Assembly (NCBI RefSeq): GCF_044872765.1
Contig: NZ_CP085253.1
Coordinates: forward strand, 310,001 to 374,000
Reading direction: 5' to 3'
From: Micrococcus sp023147585
GTDB lineage: Bacteria > Actinomycetota > Actinomycetes > Actinomycetales > Micrococcaceae
Length of the DNA stretch: 64,000 nt
Shown here piece after piece: positions 16,602 through 24,759 of the stretch. A model generated the notes under the pieces. It worked only from the letters and a program-made list of their open reading frames with translations. It searched no databases and had not been told where the DNA came from. The translations under genes and the position numbers were made by a program. How positions within the stretch are numbered: position 1 is the first letter of the stretch; each line of letters starts with the position of its first letter.

Positions 16602-17609
16602 TCAGCCGCCGTCCGGGGCGTCGATGGGCCCGGTGCAGCCCCACGCGGAGGCGTCGGCGCCGCAGTCGTCGGCGACGTTGCGCGTGACTGTGCGCCAGAT
16701 GTCCGCGGTGACCGGGGCGGCGTCCAGGGTGATGGTGCCGGGGATCAGCTGCCACTCGCCGCCGGCCACCCGGTACTCGCCGACGTACACCGTGGTCAGC
16801 CCGACCGTGTAGGACCCCGTGTCCTCGTAGACGTGGCTCGTGGGGGTGGGCACGTTGAACTCGGGCTGCGCGTGGCCTCCGTCGTGGGTGGTCACGGTGC
16901 CGGTGCCGTCACCGTAGGTCCAGTGGAAGGTGACGGGCGTGGCGCGGAGTTCGATGTCCTGGCCGGCGATGGTCGTGGTCAGGAAGACCGGCTGCGCGAG
17001 GGTGTAGAAGTTGGTCTCCGCGTTGCGGACGCCGCGGCCGGCGTTGTCCGACTCGATCGTCGGCTCCAGGACCAGGAGGGTGCGGACTTCGTCGATGGTG
17101 ACCGGGGGAGCGGCGTCGCCTGCGGCGCCGATGGGAGCCGGGCCGGTGCCGGTGCCCGTGCAGATGGGGGTGGAGTAGGTGACCTGTGGTGTACCTGTAC
17201 TGATGTCAGTTGTCTCCGTCATAACCCACTCGCCACCGTCAGGACAGAACTTTTCCTTCTGCTCTTGACAGGTTTTGAAGTCTGGGTTGCCCACCTGGTT
17301 CGGGTCGCAGGCGTTCATTGTGACGTTTGTCTTGAGTGAGGGCTCTGGTGCGGACGCCTCTTCTATGTCCCGCGGAGGCGCTTCTGGGTCAACGTCCTTG
17401 ACGATCCCCGTTCTTTTAGAAACTCCGCTCTGGTGGCACTTCTTTGAGACAGCGATGGACGAAGCGGAGAGTGCGTAGATTGCTTTATTGGTGGTACATT
17501 CCTCGGAGATTTGCTGGCCGCGAGCCGGGGTGACGCCAATGATTGCCAGCGTGAGGATCAACAGGGCCATATTCTTGATTGATCTGGTGGTTTTGAATTT
17601 CATCGTCAT
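16602..17609 (-). CDS. Secreted PKD-domain protein, function unknown
   Basis: A 335-residue predicted secreted protein. A signal peptide (MTMKFKTTRSIKNMALLILT, then IIGVTPARG) precedes a cysteine-containing region of about 110 residues. A PKD-like domain is indicated by VTFHWTYGDGTGTVTTHDGG and HVYEDTGSYTVGLTTVY near residues 235-280. The C-terminus has a Cys pair (DDCGADASAWGC). The ATG overlaps the stop of the DUF6318-like gene in ATGA, so the two are co-translated. The 5' 420 bp are visibly AT-richer than the rest, with codons rare in neighbouring genes. Confidence 0.75.
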   Translation of the reverse strand: MTMKFKTTRSIKNMALLILTLAIIGVTPARGQQISEECTTNKAIYALSASSIAVSKKCHQSGVSKRTGIVKDVDPEAPPRDIEEASAPEPSLKTNVTMNACDPNQVGNPDFKTCQEQKEKFCPDGGEWVMTETTDISTGTPQVTYSTPICTGTGTGPAPIGAAGDAAPPVTIDEVRTLLVLEPTIESDNAGRGVRNAETNFYTLAQPVFLTTTIAGQDIELRATPVTFHWTYGDGTGTVTTHDGGHAQPEFNVPTPTSHVYEDTGSYTVGLTTVYVGEYRVAGGEWQLIPGTITLDAAPVTADIWRTVTRNVADDCGADASAWGCTGPIDAPDGG

Positions 17610-18397
17610 CTATCCCCGCGTCCCTGGAAGGTCATTGATTCTACAAACCAACTCTTCAAGTCATCATCATAGATGAGATCAGCTACCCAAGGGGCGCCCT
17701 TTGATTCCGGTACGTTTCCCCCCTCGGGCGTAGAGCCATCGCGCATGTATCCCGTACCGCTGGAGAAATTCATGATAAGCGTCGCGTTATATCCACTAGA
17801 AGATGGCCTGAGGCGAGCGGAACTCACATTGGACTGGGTGCCTGTGAACCATCCTTCATTCGAGTAGATGGCCTCCATCGAGCTAATTATGTGACTGCAG
17901 AAGGCGCAAGCCTCCCAAGATGCGGTGCGTGTGGGACCCGCATCCCCCGTCTGCTGCATGTAGTAGACCGTCTCCCAGAAGTACTTCACCGCCGCCTCGG
18001 CGCCCTCCTGGGTCTCTTCCTTCATGACCTCGGGCATCACCGGCTTCGGCACGTTCTGGGCGGGGCCTTCGGCGGAGGCGGGGACGTACGGACCGCTCGC
18101 CGTTGCGCTCGCGGGTCCGCTCCCGCTCCCGCTCCCGCTCGATGGCGCCGTGCCGCCGTCGGGGGTGGAGGGAGATGCGCCGGCCGTAGCCGTAGCCGTA
18201 GCCGTGGGGGTGTCAGCGGCCTGCGTGGACGAGACGGGCGCCGTCGTCGTGGTCTCGGTCGGTGCCGGGTCTCCGCCGCCGCAGGCCGTGAGGGCCAGTG
18301 CGAGGGCGGCTGCCAGCGATGCGGCCTGGGCGGGGCGTCGGCGGGGCAGGGCGCGTGGGGGTGCGGTGATGGACAAGGTCCCCTCCTCAGAAGACAT
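17606..18397 (-). CDS. DUF6318-like lipoprotein
   Basis: A 263-residue lipoprotein. The signal peptide ends in LALTAC followed by Gly-Gly-Gly. A long Thr/Ala/Ser/Gly linker (residues about 42-100) contains hexanucleotide-repeat-coded ATATAT and GSGSGSG. The C-terminal domain, with EGAEAAVKYFWETVYYMQQT and WEACAFCSHI, matches my memory of DUF6318, a family of Micrococcales of unknown function. The ATG at 18397 is chosen because it gives a normal signal peptide; upstream codons do not. It overlaps the PKD gene. The 3' part is AT-richer than the 5' part. Confidence 0.72.
   Translation of the reverse strand: MSSEEGTLSITAPPRALPRRRPAQAASLAAALALALTACGGGDPAPTETTTTAPVSSTQAADTPTATATATAGASPSTPDGGTAPSSGSGSGSGPASATASGPYVPASAEGPAQNVPKPVMPEVMKEETQEGAEAAVKYFWETVYYMQQTGDAGPTRTASWEACAFCSHIISSMEAIYSNEGWFTGTQSNVSSARLRPSSSGYNATLIMNFSSGTGYMRDGSTPEGGNVPESKGAPWVADLIYDDDLKSWFVESMTFQGRGDR
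18119..18140. repeat. Hexanucleotide tandem repeat (GCTCCC)3.7
   Basis: Nearly four copies of GCTCCC lie inside the lipoprotein linker and encode alternating Gly-Ser. Each unit is two codons, so copy-number change keeps the frame. Confidence 0.8.
18183..18205. repeat. Hexanucleotide tandem repeat (GCCGTA)3.8
   Basis: Almost four copies of GCCGTA encode alternating Ala-Thr on the reverse strand in the same linker. Confidence 0.8.
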
Positions 18398-18684
18398 CCG
18401 TTCCGTCCGCCGCCACGGCTCTGATCCCGTGAAGACCACCGCGTGAGCGGCGTGTGAGTGGCGACACTGGCGAGTGTACGCATGCCTCCGCGACACGCGA
18501 GGGGTTCTCCACAGGGCGGACCGTGAACATCGTCAGACGCGCAGGTGTCGTGTTCCCGACCGTTCATCTGCTCGTTCCGTGGGCGTTCCGCGCCGGGCAT
18601 CCCCGGGGTCATCTCAGCCTCCTAACGTCAAGGTCAGCGACGCTTCCGCGACGTCATCGACCGCCGCTTCAGCAGGAGAGAGCC

Positions 18685-19926
18685 ATGACCGATCGCATCC
18701 CCGAGTCCCCGTCCGTCGACCGCCGCGGCATCTTCGCCGGAGGCGGAGCCTTCGCCGCGGCCGGCGTGCTGGCCGCAGCCCCCGTCGCCCAGGCCGCGCC
18801 TCCGGCCCACGCCCCTGCCCATGGACGTCGCCGTGACGCCGGCGCCCAGTCCATGCCGCTGGCGTTCGGCAAGAGCCGCCGCTTCAAGATCGTGCAGTTC
18901 AACGACACCCAGGGCGGCCACGCCGCGGACCGTCGCACCCTCGAGTTCATGGGCAAGGTCCTGGACCGGGAGAAGCCGGACTTCGCGCTCATCAACGGTG
19001 ACGTCATCGACGGCTCGCCCACCACGGACCTGCAGGTGATGCAGGGGATCAACAACTTCGTCATGCCGATGGAGTCCCGCGGCGTGAAGTGGGCCATCAC
19101 CTTCGGCAACCATGACGAGGACTCGGTCACGGAGCACGGCACCTCGATGACGGAATCCCGGATCGTGGACTTCGTGCGCCAGTACAAGCACAACCTCAAC
19201 CCGGCCGTGGACCCGTCCAAGCCGGGCCACTCCGACGCCCAGCTGCTTCTGCGGGGGTCCCGCGGCGCCGCCCCCTCCTTCGCCATCTGGCTGCTCGACT
19301 CGGGCCGCTACGCGACCGCCCAGGACGCCGCCGGGCAGTCCACCGAGGGCGTCATGGACTACGACTGGATCCGTCCGCAGCAGATCCGCTGGTACGAGGA
19401 GGCCTCGGAGGCCACCGCGGAGCGCTTCGGCAAGGGCGTCCCCGGCCTCATGTTCTTCCACATCCCCACGTTCGAGCACTCCTACATGTGGTACGCCTCC
19501 CAGGGCGAGAAGGACGAGGCCCGCCACGCGGAGGCCGTGCGCCGTCACGCTATCGAGGGTGTGAAGCACGAGGACGTCTACCACGGTCTGATCAACTCGG
19601 GCATCTACGCCTCCGTGAAGGAGCGCGGCGAGGTCAAGGGCATCTACTGCGGCCACGACCACATCAACACCTACAAGGGGAACTACTACGGCGTCGAGCT
19701 CGGCTACGCGCCCGGCACCGGCTTCGACACCTACGGCCTCAACGACGGCACGTGGGATCAGCACACCCTCCGCGGCGCCCGCGTGTTCGAGCTCGACGAG
19801 CGCACCGAGGCCGTCTACACCGGCGACACCCGCATCGTCTGGGCCCGTGACCTCGGGATCGACATGAACCCGGAGGGCAAGCCGGTGGCCGCGCCTGCCG
19901 CCTTCCCGCGGTACGTGAAGGCCTGA
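18685..19926 (+). CDS. Exported metallophosphoesterase (purple-acid-phosphatase/Dcr2-like)
   Basis: A 413-residue calcineurin-like phosphoesterase. The N-terminus has a Tat-type signal, DRRGIFAGGG followed by an Ala-rich hydrophobic stretch to AQAAPPAHA, so export in folded form is likely. Metal-binding motifs run in order: FNDTQGGH, INGDVIDG, TFGNHDEDS, FFHIPTFEH and YCGHDHINTY. This is the full di-metal set. The substrate is unknown; phosphate scavenging from organic esters is plausible. It starts at an ATG after AGGAGAGA and ends before a strong terminator. It is a single-gene unit, divergent from the DUF6318-like gene. Confidence 0.88.
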   Translation: MTDRIPESPSVDRRGIFAGGGAFAAAGVLAAAPVAQAAPPAHAPAHGRRRDAGAQSMPLAFGKSRRFKIVQFNDTQGGHAADRRTLEFMGKVLDREKPDFALINGDVIDGSPTTDLQVMQGINNFVMPMESRGVKWAITFGNHDEDSVTEHGTSMTESRIVDFVRQYKHNLNPAVDPSKPGHSDAQLLLRGSRGAAPSFAIWLLDSGRYATAQDAAGQSTEGVMDYDWIRPQQIRWYEEASEATAERFGKGVPGLMFFHIPTFEHSYMWYASQGEKDEARHAEAVRRHAIEGVKHEDVYHGLINSGIYASVKERGEVKGIYCGHDHINTYKGNYYGVELGYAPGTGFDTYGLNDGTWDQHTLRGARVFELDERTEAVYTGDTRIVWARDLGIDMNPEGKPVAAPAAFPRYVKA

Positions 19927-19959
19927 GCGCGGCCCCGCCCCGCCCGGGGGCGTGAGCAC

Positions 19960-19999
19960 GGCGACGTCGGCACCCGCGCGGGTGCCGACGTCGCCTTTT
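19960..19999 (+). terminator. Intrinsic terminator of the metallophosphoesterase gene
   Basis: A perfect 16-bp stem (19960-19975 with 19980-19995), a GCGC loop and a TTTT run directly after. Confidence 0.93.
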
Positions 20000-20047
20000 C
20001 CCTGGGCCCCCTTAACGTGTCCGCTGCCATCCGTAGTGTCCCTCCCA

Positions 20048-20076
20048 TTGGATTCGAACACATGTTCGAGTACGAT
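20048..20076 (+). promoter_or_regulatory. SOS promoter of the DUF6504 gene with LexA box
   Basis: The -35 TTGGAT (20048-20053) and -10 TACGAT (20071-20076) are 17 bp apart. The spacer is filled by a perfect actinobacterial LexA box, TCGAAC-ACAT-GTTCGA (20054-20069). LexA bound here would block RNA polymerase directly. Confidence 0.9.
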
Positions 20077-20224
20077 CGAGAGTGCGACCTCCGGTCCTCG
20101 GTCCCATCGCGGGCCGAGGCTTCCCGACTCTTCCCCTGCCCGCCGTCGCGGGTGGGTCGCGCTCCCGCCGTCCGTCGGCGCCCGCCGGCGGATCCGTCCG
20201 CAGCGCACACAGGGAGAGAGCAGC

Positions 20225-20551
20225 ATGGGAGTCTTCACGCAGTCCGTGGCGGTGGAGCGCGCCCCGGACGGCGCGCCGCAGGGCCTGCATTGGAACGGGC
20301 GGGACTACGTCATCGCCGAGCGGCCGATGCGCTGGTTCGAGCGTCGCCGCTGGTGGGCCGAGGAGGTGCGGGCCGAGAAGGGCCGCGGGCCGGGCCTGGT
20401 GGACCATGAGATCTGGCGCCTGCAGGTGCGCCTCGCCCGGGCCGGCTCCGCCCCCGTGCAGACCCTGGACGTCGCCCACCACCTCGACTCCGGGCGTTGG
20501 CGCCTCATTCGCGTCCACGAGGTCGCTCATGACCTGCGGAGGACGGCGTGA
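20225..20551 (+). CDS. DUF6504 family protein, SOS-linked
   Basis: A 108-residue small basic protein. Readable parts are GLHWNGRDYVIAERPMRWFE, WRLQVRLARAG and HLDSGRWRLIRVHEVAHDLRR. The family is, as I recall, actinobacterial and often sits beside the imuB/dnaE2 mutagenesis genes. Its biochemical role is unknown; the W/R-rich surface would fit a nucleic-acid or polymerase accessory role, which is inference. The ATG at 20225 follows GGGAGAGAG. It has its own LexA-controlled promoter and lies about 225 bp upstream of dnaE2, which has another. Confidence 0.8.
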   Translation: MGVFTQSVAVERAPDGAPQGLHWNGRDYVIAERPMRWFERRRWWAEEVRAEKGRGPGLVDHEIWRLQVRLARAGSAPVQTLDVAHHLDSGRWRLIRVHEVAHDLRRTA

Positions 20552-20586
20552 GGTCCCGCCCGCCCCTCCGGGGCCTGCCCCCCCGC

Positions 20587-20615
20587 TTCCGTCATTCGAA
20601 CATGTGTTCTATTGT
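20587..20615 (+). promoter_or_regulatory. SOS promoter of dnaE2 with LexA box
   Basis: The -35 TTCCGT (20587-20592) and -10 TATTGT (20610-20615) are 17 bp apart. TCGAAC-ATGT-GTTCTA (20596-20611), one base off the perfect palindrome, lies in the spacer and overlaps the -10. The leader to the dnaE2 ATG is about 155 nt. Confidence 0.87.
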
Positions 20616-20775
20616 GGGTGAGTGGCCGCCTCGGCGGCCACAGGCTGCCCCGACCGCCTCCTTCCCCTGGCTCGGACCCCCGCATGCTTCCCGGCTCGTG
20701 CACCCGTCGCGCTTCCCGCGCCGCCCCCGTCGGAGACCCCGGCGGGGTGGTCCAGCACGTCCAGGAGAGCTCCCC

Positions 20776-23700
20776 ATGAGTGACCGCACGCCCCCGCCCG
20801 TCCCGTTCCCCCATCTGCACGTGGCCTCGGCCTTCAGCGCCCACTACGGGGTGAGCTGGCCCGAGGACCTCGCCGCGGCCGCCGCCGCGGCGGGCATGGA
20901 CCTGCTCGCGTGCACCGATCGCGACGGCCTCTACGGCATGGCCAAGCACGTGGGTGCGTGCCTGCAGCACGGCATCGCGCCCGTGGTCGGGGTGGACCTC
21001 GCCCTGCGCTGGTCGGAGGAGGACGGCGACGCCGGCCGGGCCGTCATCCTCGCCCGGGGCGGCTCCCACGGGTCCGGCTACCGCGCCCTGTGCCAGGTGA
21101 TCTCCGCGGCCCATGCCCGTACCACCGGGGGAGCGGGCGGAGGCAGCCCCTGGGCCGCCGTCGCCGAGCTGGCGGAGGCCGCCGGGGGGCGCGTGCCCAC
21201 CGCCGCCAACCCCGCGAACCCGCCGAGCCCGGAACTGTTCGTGCTCCTCGGGCCGGACTCGGACCTCGGACGCCACCTCGCCCGCCGCCGCTACGCCGCG
21301 GGAGTGGGCGCCCTGCGCCGGTGGCGCTCGGCCCTGCCCGCCGGATCTGTGCACGTCGACGTCGTCACGCACCTCTCCGCGCCCGGCCGACGGCTGGACA
21401 CGGGCCACGCCGTGAAGATGCTGCGCGCCGCCCGGGACACCCGCACGCCCGCCGTGCTGACCAACGCCGTGCGGTACGCCGCCCCGGACGGCGCGGCCAC
21501 CGCGGACGTCCTCGACGCCGCCCGGGCGCTGAGCTCCCTCGACGCCCTGCACGACCTGCAGCCCAACGGACAGGGCTGGCTCAAGCCCACCGAGCACATG
21601 CACCGGCTCGCCCGTGAGGTGTGCGAGGCCGCGGACGAGCCTGCCGCGCCCCTCCTGGAGTCCACCCGCCGCCTGGCCGAGGCCTGCGCCCTCGACCCCG
21701 AGAGCGATCTCGGCTGGGGCCGGCCCCGGGTGCCCGAGGCCTCCGTCATCGGGGTGGACGGGCCGCCCGACCGCGTGCTGCACGAGCGGACCCTCGCCGG
21801 CCTGGCCGCCCGCTACCCGCGTCTGCACACCGGCTCCGGGTTCGGCACCAGTCAGGAGGCGCGCGACCTGCAGGACCGGGTGGAGCACGAGCTCGGGATC
21901 ATCTCGCGCCTCGGGTTCGCGAGTTACTTCCTCACGGTGTCCTCCGTGGTGGACCTGATCGAGGGGATGGGCGTGCGGGTCTCCGCGCGCGGCTCCGGGG
22001 CGTCGTCGCTGGTGAACCACGCGCTGCGGATCTCCAACGTGGACCCCATGGCCAACGGCCTGATCATGGAGCGCTTCCTCTCGGACGCGCGCTCCACCCT
22101 GCCGGACATCGACATCGACGTGGAGTCCGCGCGCCGCCACGAGATCTACCGTGCCGTGTTCGAGCGCTTCGGGGCCGAGCGGACCACGCTCATGAGCATG
22201 CAGAACGCCTACCGGGCCCGCGGCGCCGTCCGGGACGCGGGGATGGCCCTGGGCCTGCCGGACGAGGACGTGGACGTCATCGCCAAGCAGCTGTGGCGCT
22301 TCTCCGCCTCCAGCTTCCGCGAGGCGCTGCAGCGCATGCCCGAGTTGGGGGAGCTCTCCCGCCGCGTGGAGTCCGGCCGCCGGGCGGGGCGGCATCAGCT
22401 GGACCTGCTGGTGGACATCACGGAGCGTCTCGATCGCCTGCCCCGGCACATCTCCATGCACCCGTGCGGCGTCATCCTCGGCGACGCCACCCTCCTGCAC
22501 CGCACGCCCGTGCAGCCCTCGGGCATGGGCCTGCCGATGAGCCAGTTCGACAAGCACGACATGGACCCCATGGGCTTCCTCAAGCTGGACATCCTCGGCG
22601 TGCGCATGCAGTCGGCGATCGCCTACACGCTGGCGGAGGTGGAGCGCATCACGGGGGAGAGGCCGGACCTCGAGCGGGTCCCCCTCGACGACGAGGCGAC
22701 CTTCAAGATGATCCGCACCACCCACACCCTCGGCTGCTTCCAGATCGAGTCGCCGGGCCAGCGGGAGCTGATCGGCAAGCTCGCCCCCCGCGAGTTCAAC
22801 GACCTCACGGTGGACATCTCCCTCTTCCGTCCCGGCCCCATGCAGTCGGACATGGTGCGGCCCTTCCTGGAGCAGCGGCACGGCTGGGCGGCGGCCCGCT
22901 GCCCGCACCCGCACCTCGAGCCCGTGCTCGCCGAGACCCACGGCGTCACCGTGTTCCACGAGCAGGTGCTGCGCACCATGGACGTCATGACCGGCTGTGG
23001 CCTGGCCCGCGCGGACGAGTTCCGCCGGCTCCTCGGCGGGCCCGCCGAGCGCACGGTGGAGGAGTACTTCCGCTCCCACGCGCTGGAGAAGGGGTACGAC
23101 CTCGACGTGATCGACGAGGTCTGGGGCACCCTCCACGCCTTCGGCTCGTTCGGCTTCTGCAAGGCCCACGGCGCCGCGTTCGCCGTGCCCACCTACCAGT
23201 CCGCCTGGCTCAAGACGCACCACCCCGAGGCCTTCATGGCCGCCATCCTCGAGCATGACCCCGGCATGTACCCGGCCCGCCTCATGGTGGCCGAGGCCCG
23301 CCGCATGGGCATCCCCGTGCTCCCGGTGGACGTCAACGCCTCCACTCGGCACGTGCGCGTCGAGTGGGTGCCCTCGCACCCGGAGGTGGACGGCCACGGC
23401 CTCCACGGGGAGGGCGCCCACGACGACGGCGCGCGTCACCCCGCGGACGGTGGATGCGTGGACGACGACGGCGCGCCCGGTCCTTCCAGGCCCAGCACAC
23501 CCGGCCCTTCGACGCCCGGCCCACCCGCACCCGGCAGCTCCGCGACCGCCAGCTCCGCGACCGGTCCCGACGGCCGCGCTCGCGGTCGCTGGGGGATCCG
23601 CCTGCCCTTGACGAGCCTGTCCGGGTTGAGCGAGGCGGAGGTCGAGCGCCTCGACGCGGGCCGCCCCTACCACTCCCTCGCCGACGTCCGGGACCGTGCC

Positions 23701-24678
23701 CGGCCCACCAGCCGCAACCTGGAGCGGCTCGCCCAGCTCGGCGCCCTCGACTGCCTGCTGCCGCCCGGCGGGGCGTCTCGCACCGACCTCGTGCACCACC
23801 TCGAGCTGCAGCACTCCAGCACGCGGGGCACCGGCCCGGGACGCGGGGCCACCCGTTCGCGGCCCCCGCGGACCCGCCAGGTGGACGGTCAGCTGGCCCT
23901 GGACCTGCCGGACACCGAGCTCAGCGCCCTCACCCCGATGTTCCCGTCCCCGCCCACGGCCGCGCAGGTGCGCACCGAGCTGGACCTCACCGCTCTGGAC
24001 GTGACAGCCCATCTCATGGACTCCCACGCGCCGTACCTCGACGCCCTCGGGATCACCCGCGCGAAGGACCTGCTGCGACTGCGCTCGCAGTCGCGCGTGC
24101 TCGTGGCGGGGGTGCGCGTGGCCACGCAGACCCCGCCCATGCGCAGCGGCAAGCGGGTGGTGTTCCTCTCCGTGGACGACGGGACGGGCTGCGTCGACGC
24201 GTCCTTCTTCACCGAGGCCCAGCACGCCTCGGGGGAGATGCTCTTCTCGGCGCGCCTCCTGCTGATCGAGGGGACCACGCGACGCACCGGCCCGCAGGCC
24301 GTCTCGGTGCAGGCCGTCCGCGCATGGGACCTGCACCGCTCCGAGACCCTGCCCGACCCCGACTACCTCGACGCCACCCGGGAGCAGTGGCGGCGCTGGC
24401 TGGCCGCCGACCGGAAGGCGGCCGCGGTCCGGCGTCGCGGCGGCACGCCGGGCGGGCCCGGCGGCGGGGCGTCCCTGCCGGACATCCCGCACCACGGCAC
24501 CGGCGGCTGGCCGGTCAAGGTGCGCCCCGAGGCGCTCGTCGCCCAGGACGCCGAGCGCGTGGAGGCTGGGGCGAGCGCCGGGACGCCGCAGGCCACGGCC
24601 GAGGCCCCGGGGTGCAGCACGCCCATACCGGTGCCCCACCCGGACACGTGGGAGCTGCTGCCCACGCCGGAGCGGTGA
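20776..24678 (+). CDS. dnaE2: Error-prone DNA polymerase III alpha subunit DnaE2
   Basis: A 1300-residue C-family polymerase for translesion synthesis and induced mutagenesis. It opens with a PHP domain (HLHVASAFSAHYG). The catalytic aspartates are D444, D446 and D448 in PDIDID, and the finger and beta-binding regions follow. An OB-fold segment appears near residue 1110 (LVAGVRVATQTPPM). It lacks the proofreading-competent context of DnaE1. A Pro/Ser/Gly/Asp-rich insert at about residues 868-938 is unusual. The ATG at 20776 follows CAGGAGAG. The usual partners imuA' and imuB are not adjacent; only DUF6504 is. Confidence 0.93.
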   Translation: MSDRTPPPVPFPHLHVASAFSAHYGVSWPEDLAAAAAAAGMDLLACTDRDGLYGMAKHVGACLQHGIAPVVGVDLALRWSEEDGDAGRAVILARGGSHGSGYRALCQVISAAHARTTGGAGGGSPWAAVAELAEAAGGRVPTAANPANPPSPELFVLLGPDSDLGRHLARRRYAAGVGALRRWRSALPAGSVHVDVVTHLSAPGRRLDTGHAVKMLRAARDTRTPAVLTNAVRYAAPDGAATADVLDAARALSSLDALHDLQPNGQGWLKPTEHMHRLAREVCEAADEPAAPLLESTRRLAEACALDPESDLGWGRPRVPEASVIGVDGPPDRVLHERTLAGLAARYPRLHTGSGFGTSQEARDLQDRVEHELGIISRLGFASYFLTVSSVVDLIEGMGVRVSARGSGASSLVNHALRISNVDPMANGLIMERFLSDARSTLPDIDIDVESARRHEIYRAVFERFGAERTTLMSMQNAYRARGAVRDAGMALGLPDEDVDVIAKQLWRFSASSFREALQRMPELGELSRRVESGRRAGRHQLDLLVDITERLDRLPRHISMHPCGVILGDATLLHRTPVQPSGMGLPMSQFDKHDMDPMGFLKLDILGVRMQSAIAYTLAEVERITGERPDLERVPLDDEATFKMIRTTHTLGCFQIESPGQRELIGKLAPREFNDLTVDISLFRPGPMQSDMVRPFLEQRHGWAAARCPHPHLEPVLAETHGVTVFHEQVLRTMDVMTGCGLARADEFRRLLGGPAERTVEEYFRSHALEKGYDLDVIDEVWGTLHAFGSFGFCKAHGAAFAVPTYQSAWLKTHHPEAFMAAILEHDPGMYPARLMVAEARRMGIPVLPVDVNASTRHVRVEWVPSHPEVDGHGLHGEGAHDDGARHPADGGCVDDDGAPGPSRPSTPGPSTPGPPAPGSSATASSATGPDGRARGRWGIRLPLTSLSGLSEAEVERLDAGRPYHSLADVRDRARPTSRNLERLAQLGALDCLLPPGGASRTDLVHHLELQHSSTRGTGPGRGATRSRPPRTRQVDGQLALDLPDTELSALTPMFPSPPTAAQVRTELDLTALDVTAHLMDSHAPYLDALGITRAKDLLRLRSQSRVLVAGVRVATQTPPMRSGKRVVFLSVDDGTGCVDASFFTEAQHASGEMLFSARLLLIEGTTRRTGPQAVSVQAVRAWDLHRSETLPDPDYLDATREQWRRWLAADRKAAAVRRRGGTPGGPGGGASLPDIPHHGTGGWPVKVRPEALVAQDAERVEAGASAGTPQATAEAPGCSTPIPVPHPDTWELLPTPER

Positions 24679-24759
24679 GCCGTCCGGCACGGATGAGGGG
24701 CTGCTTAACGTGTCCGGGCCCCGTGATGGACTGCATGAGGAAAGGGGGGGGGAAGAGAC

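Noticed and set aside
20011..24716. A 13-bp direct repeat, CTTAACGTGTCCG, at 20011-20023 and 24704-24716 flanking the DUF6504-dnaE2 block
   Set aside because: A 13-mer match is expected by chance in 64 kb, the flanks diverge at once, and there are no mobile-element genes, so I do not call it an insertion scar.
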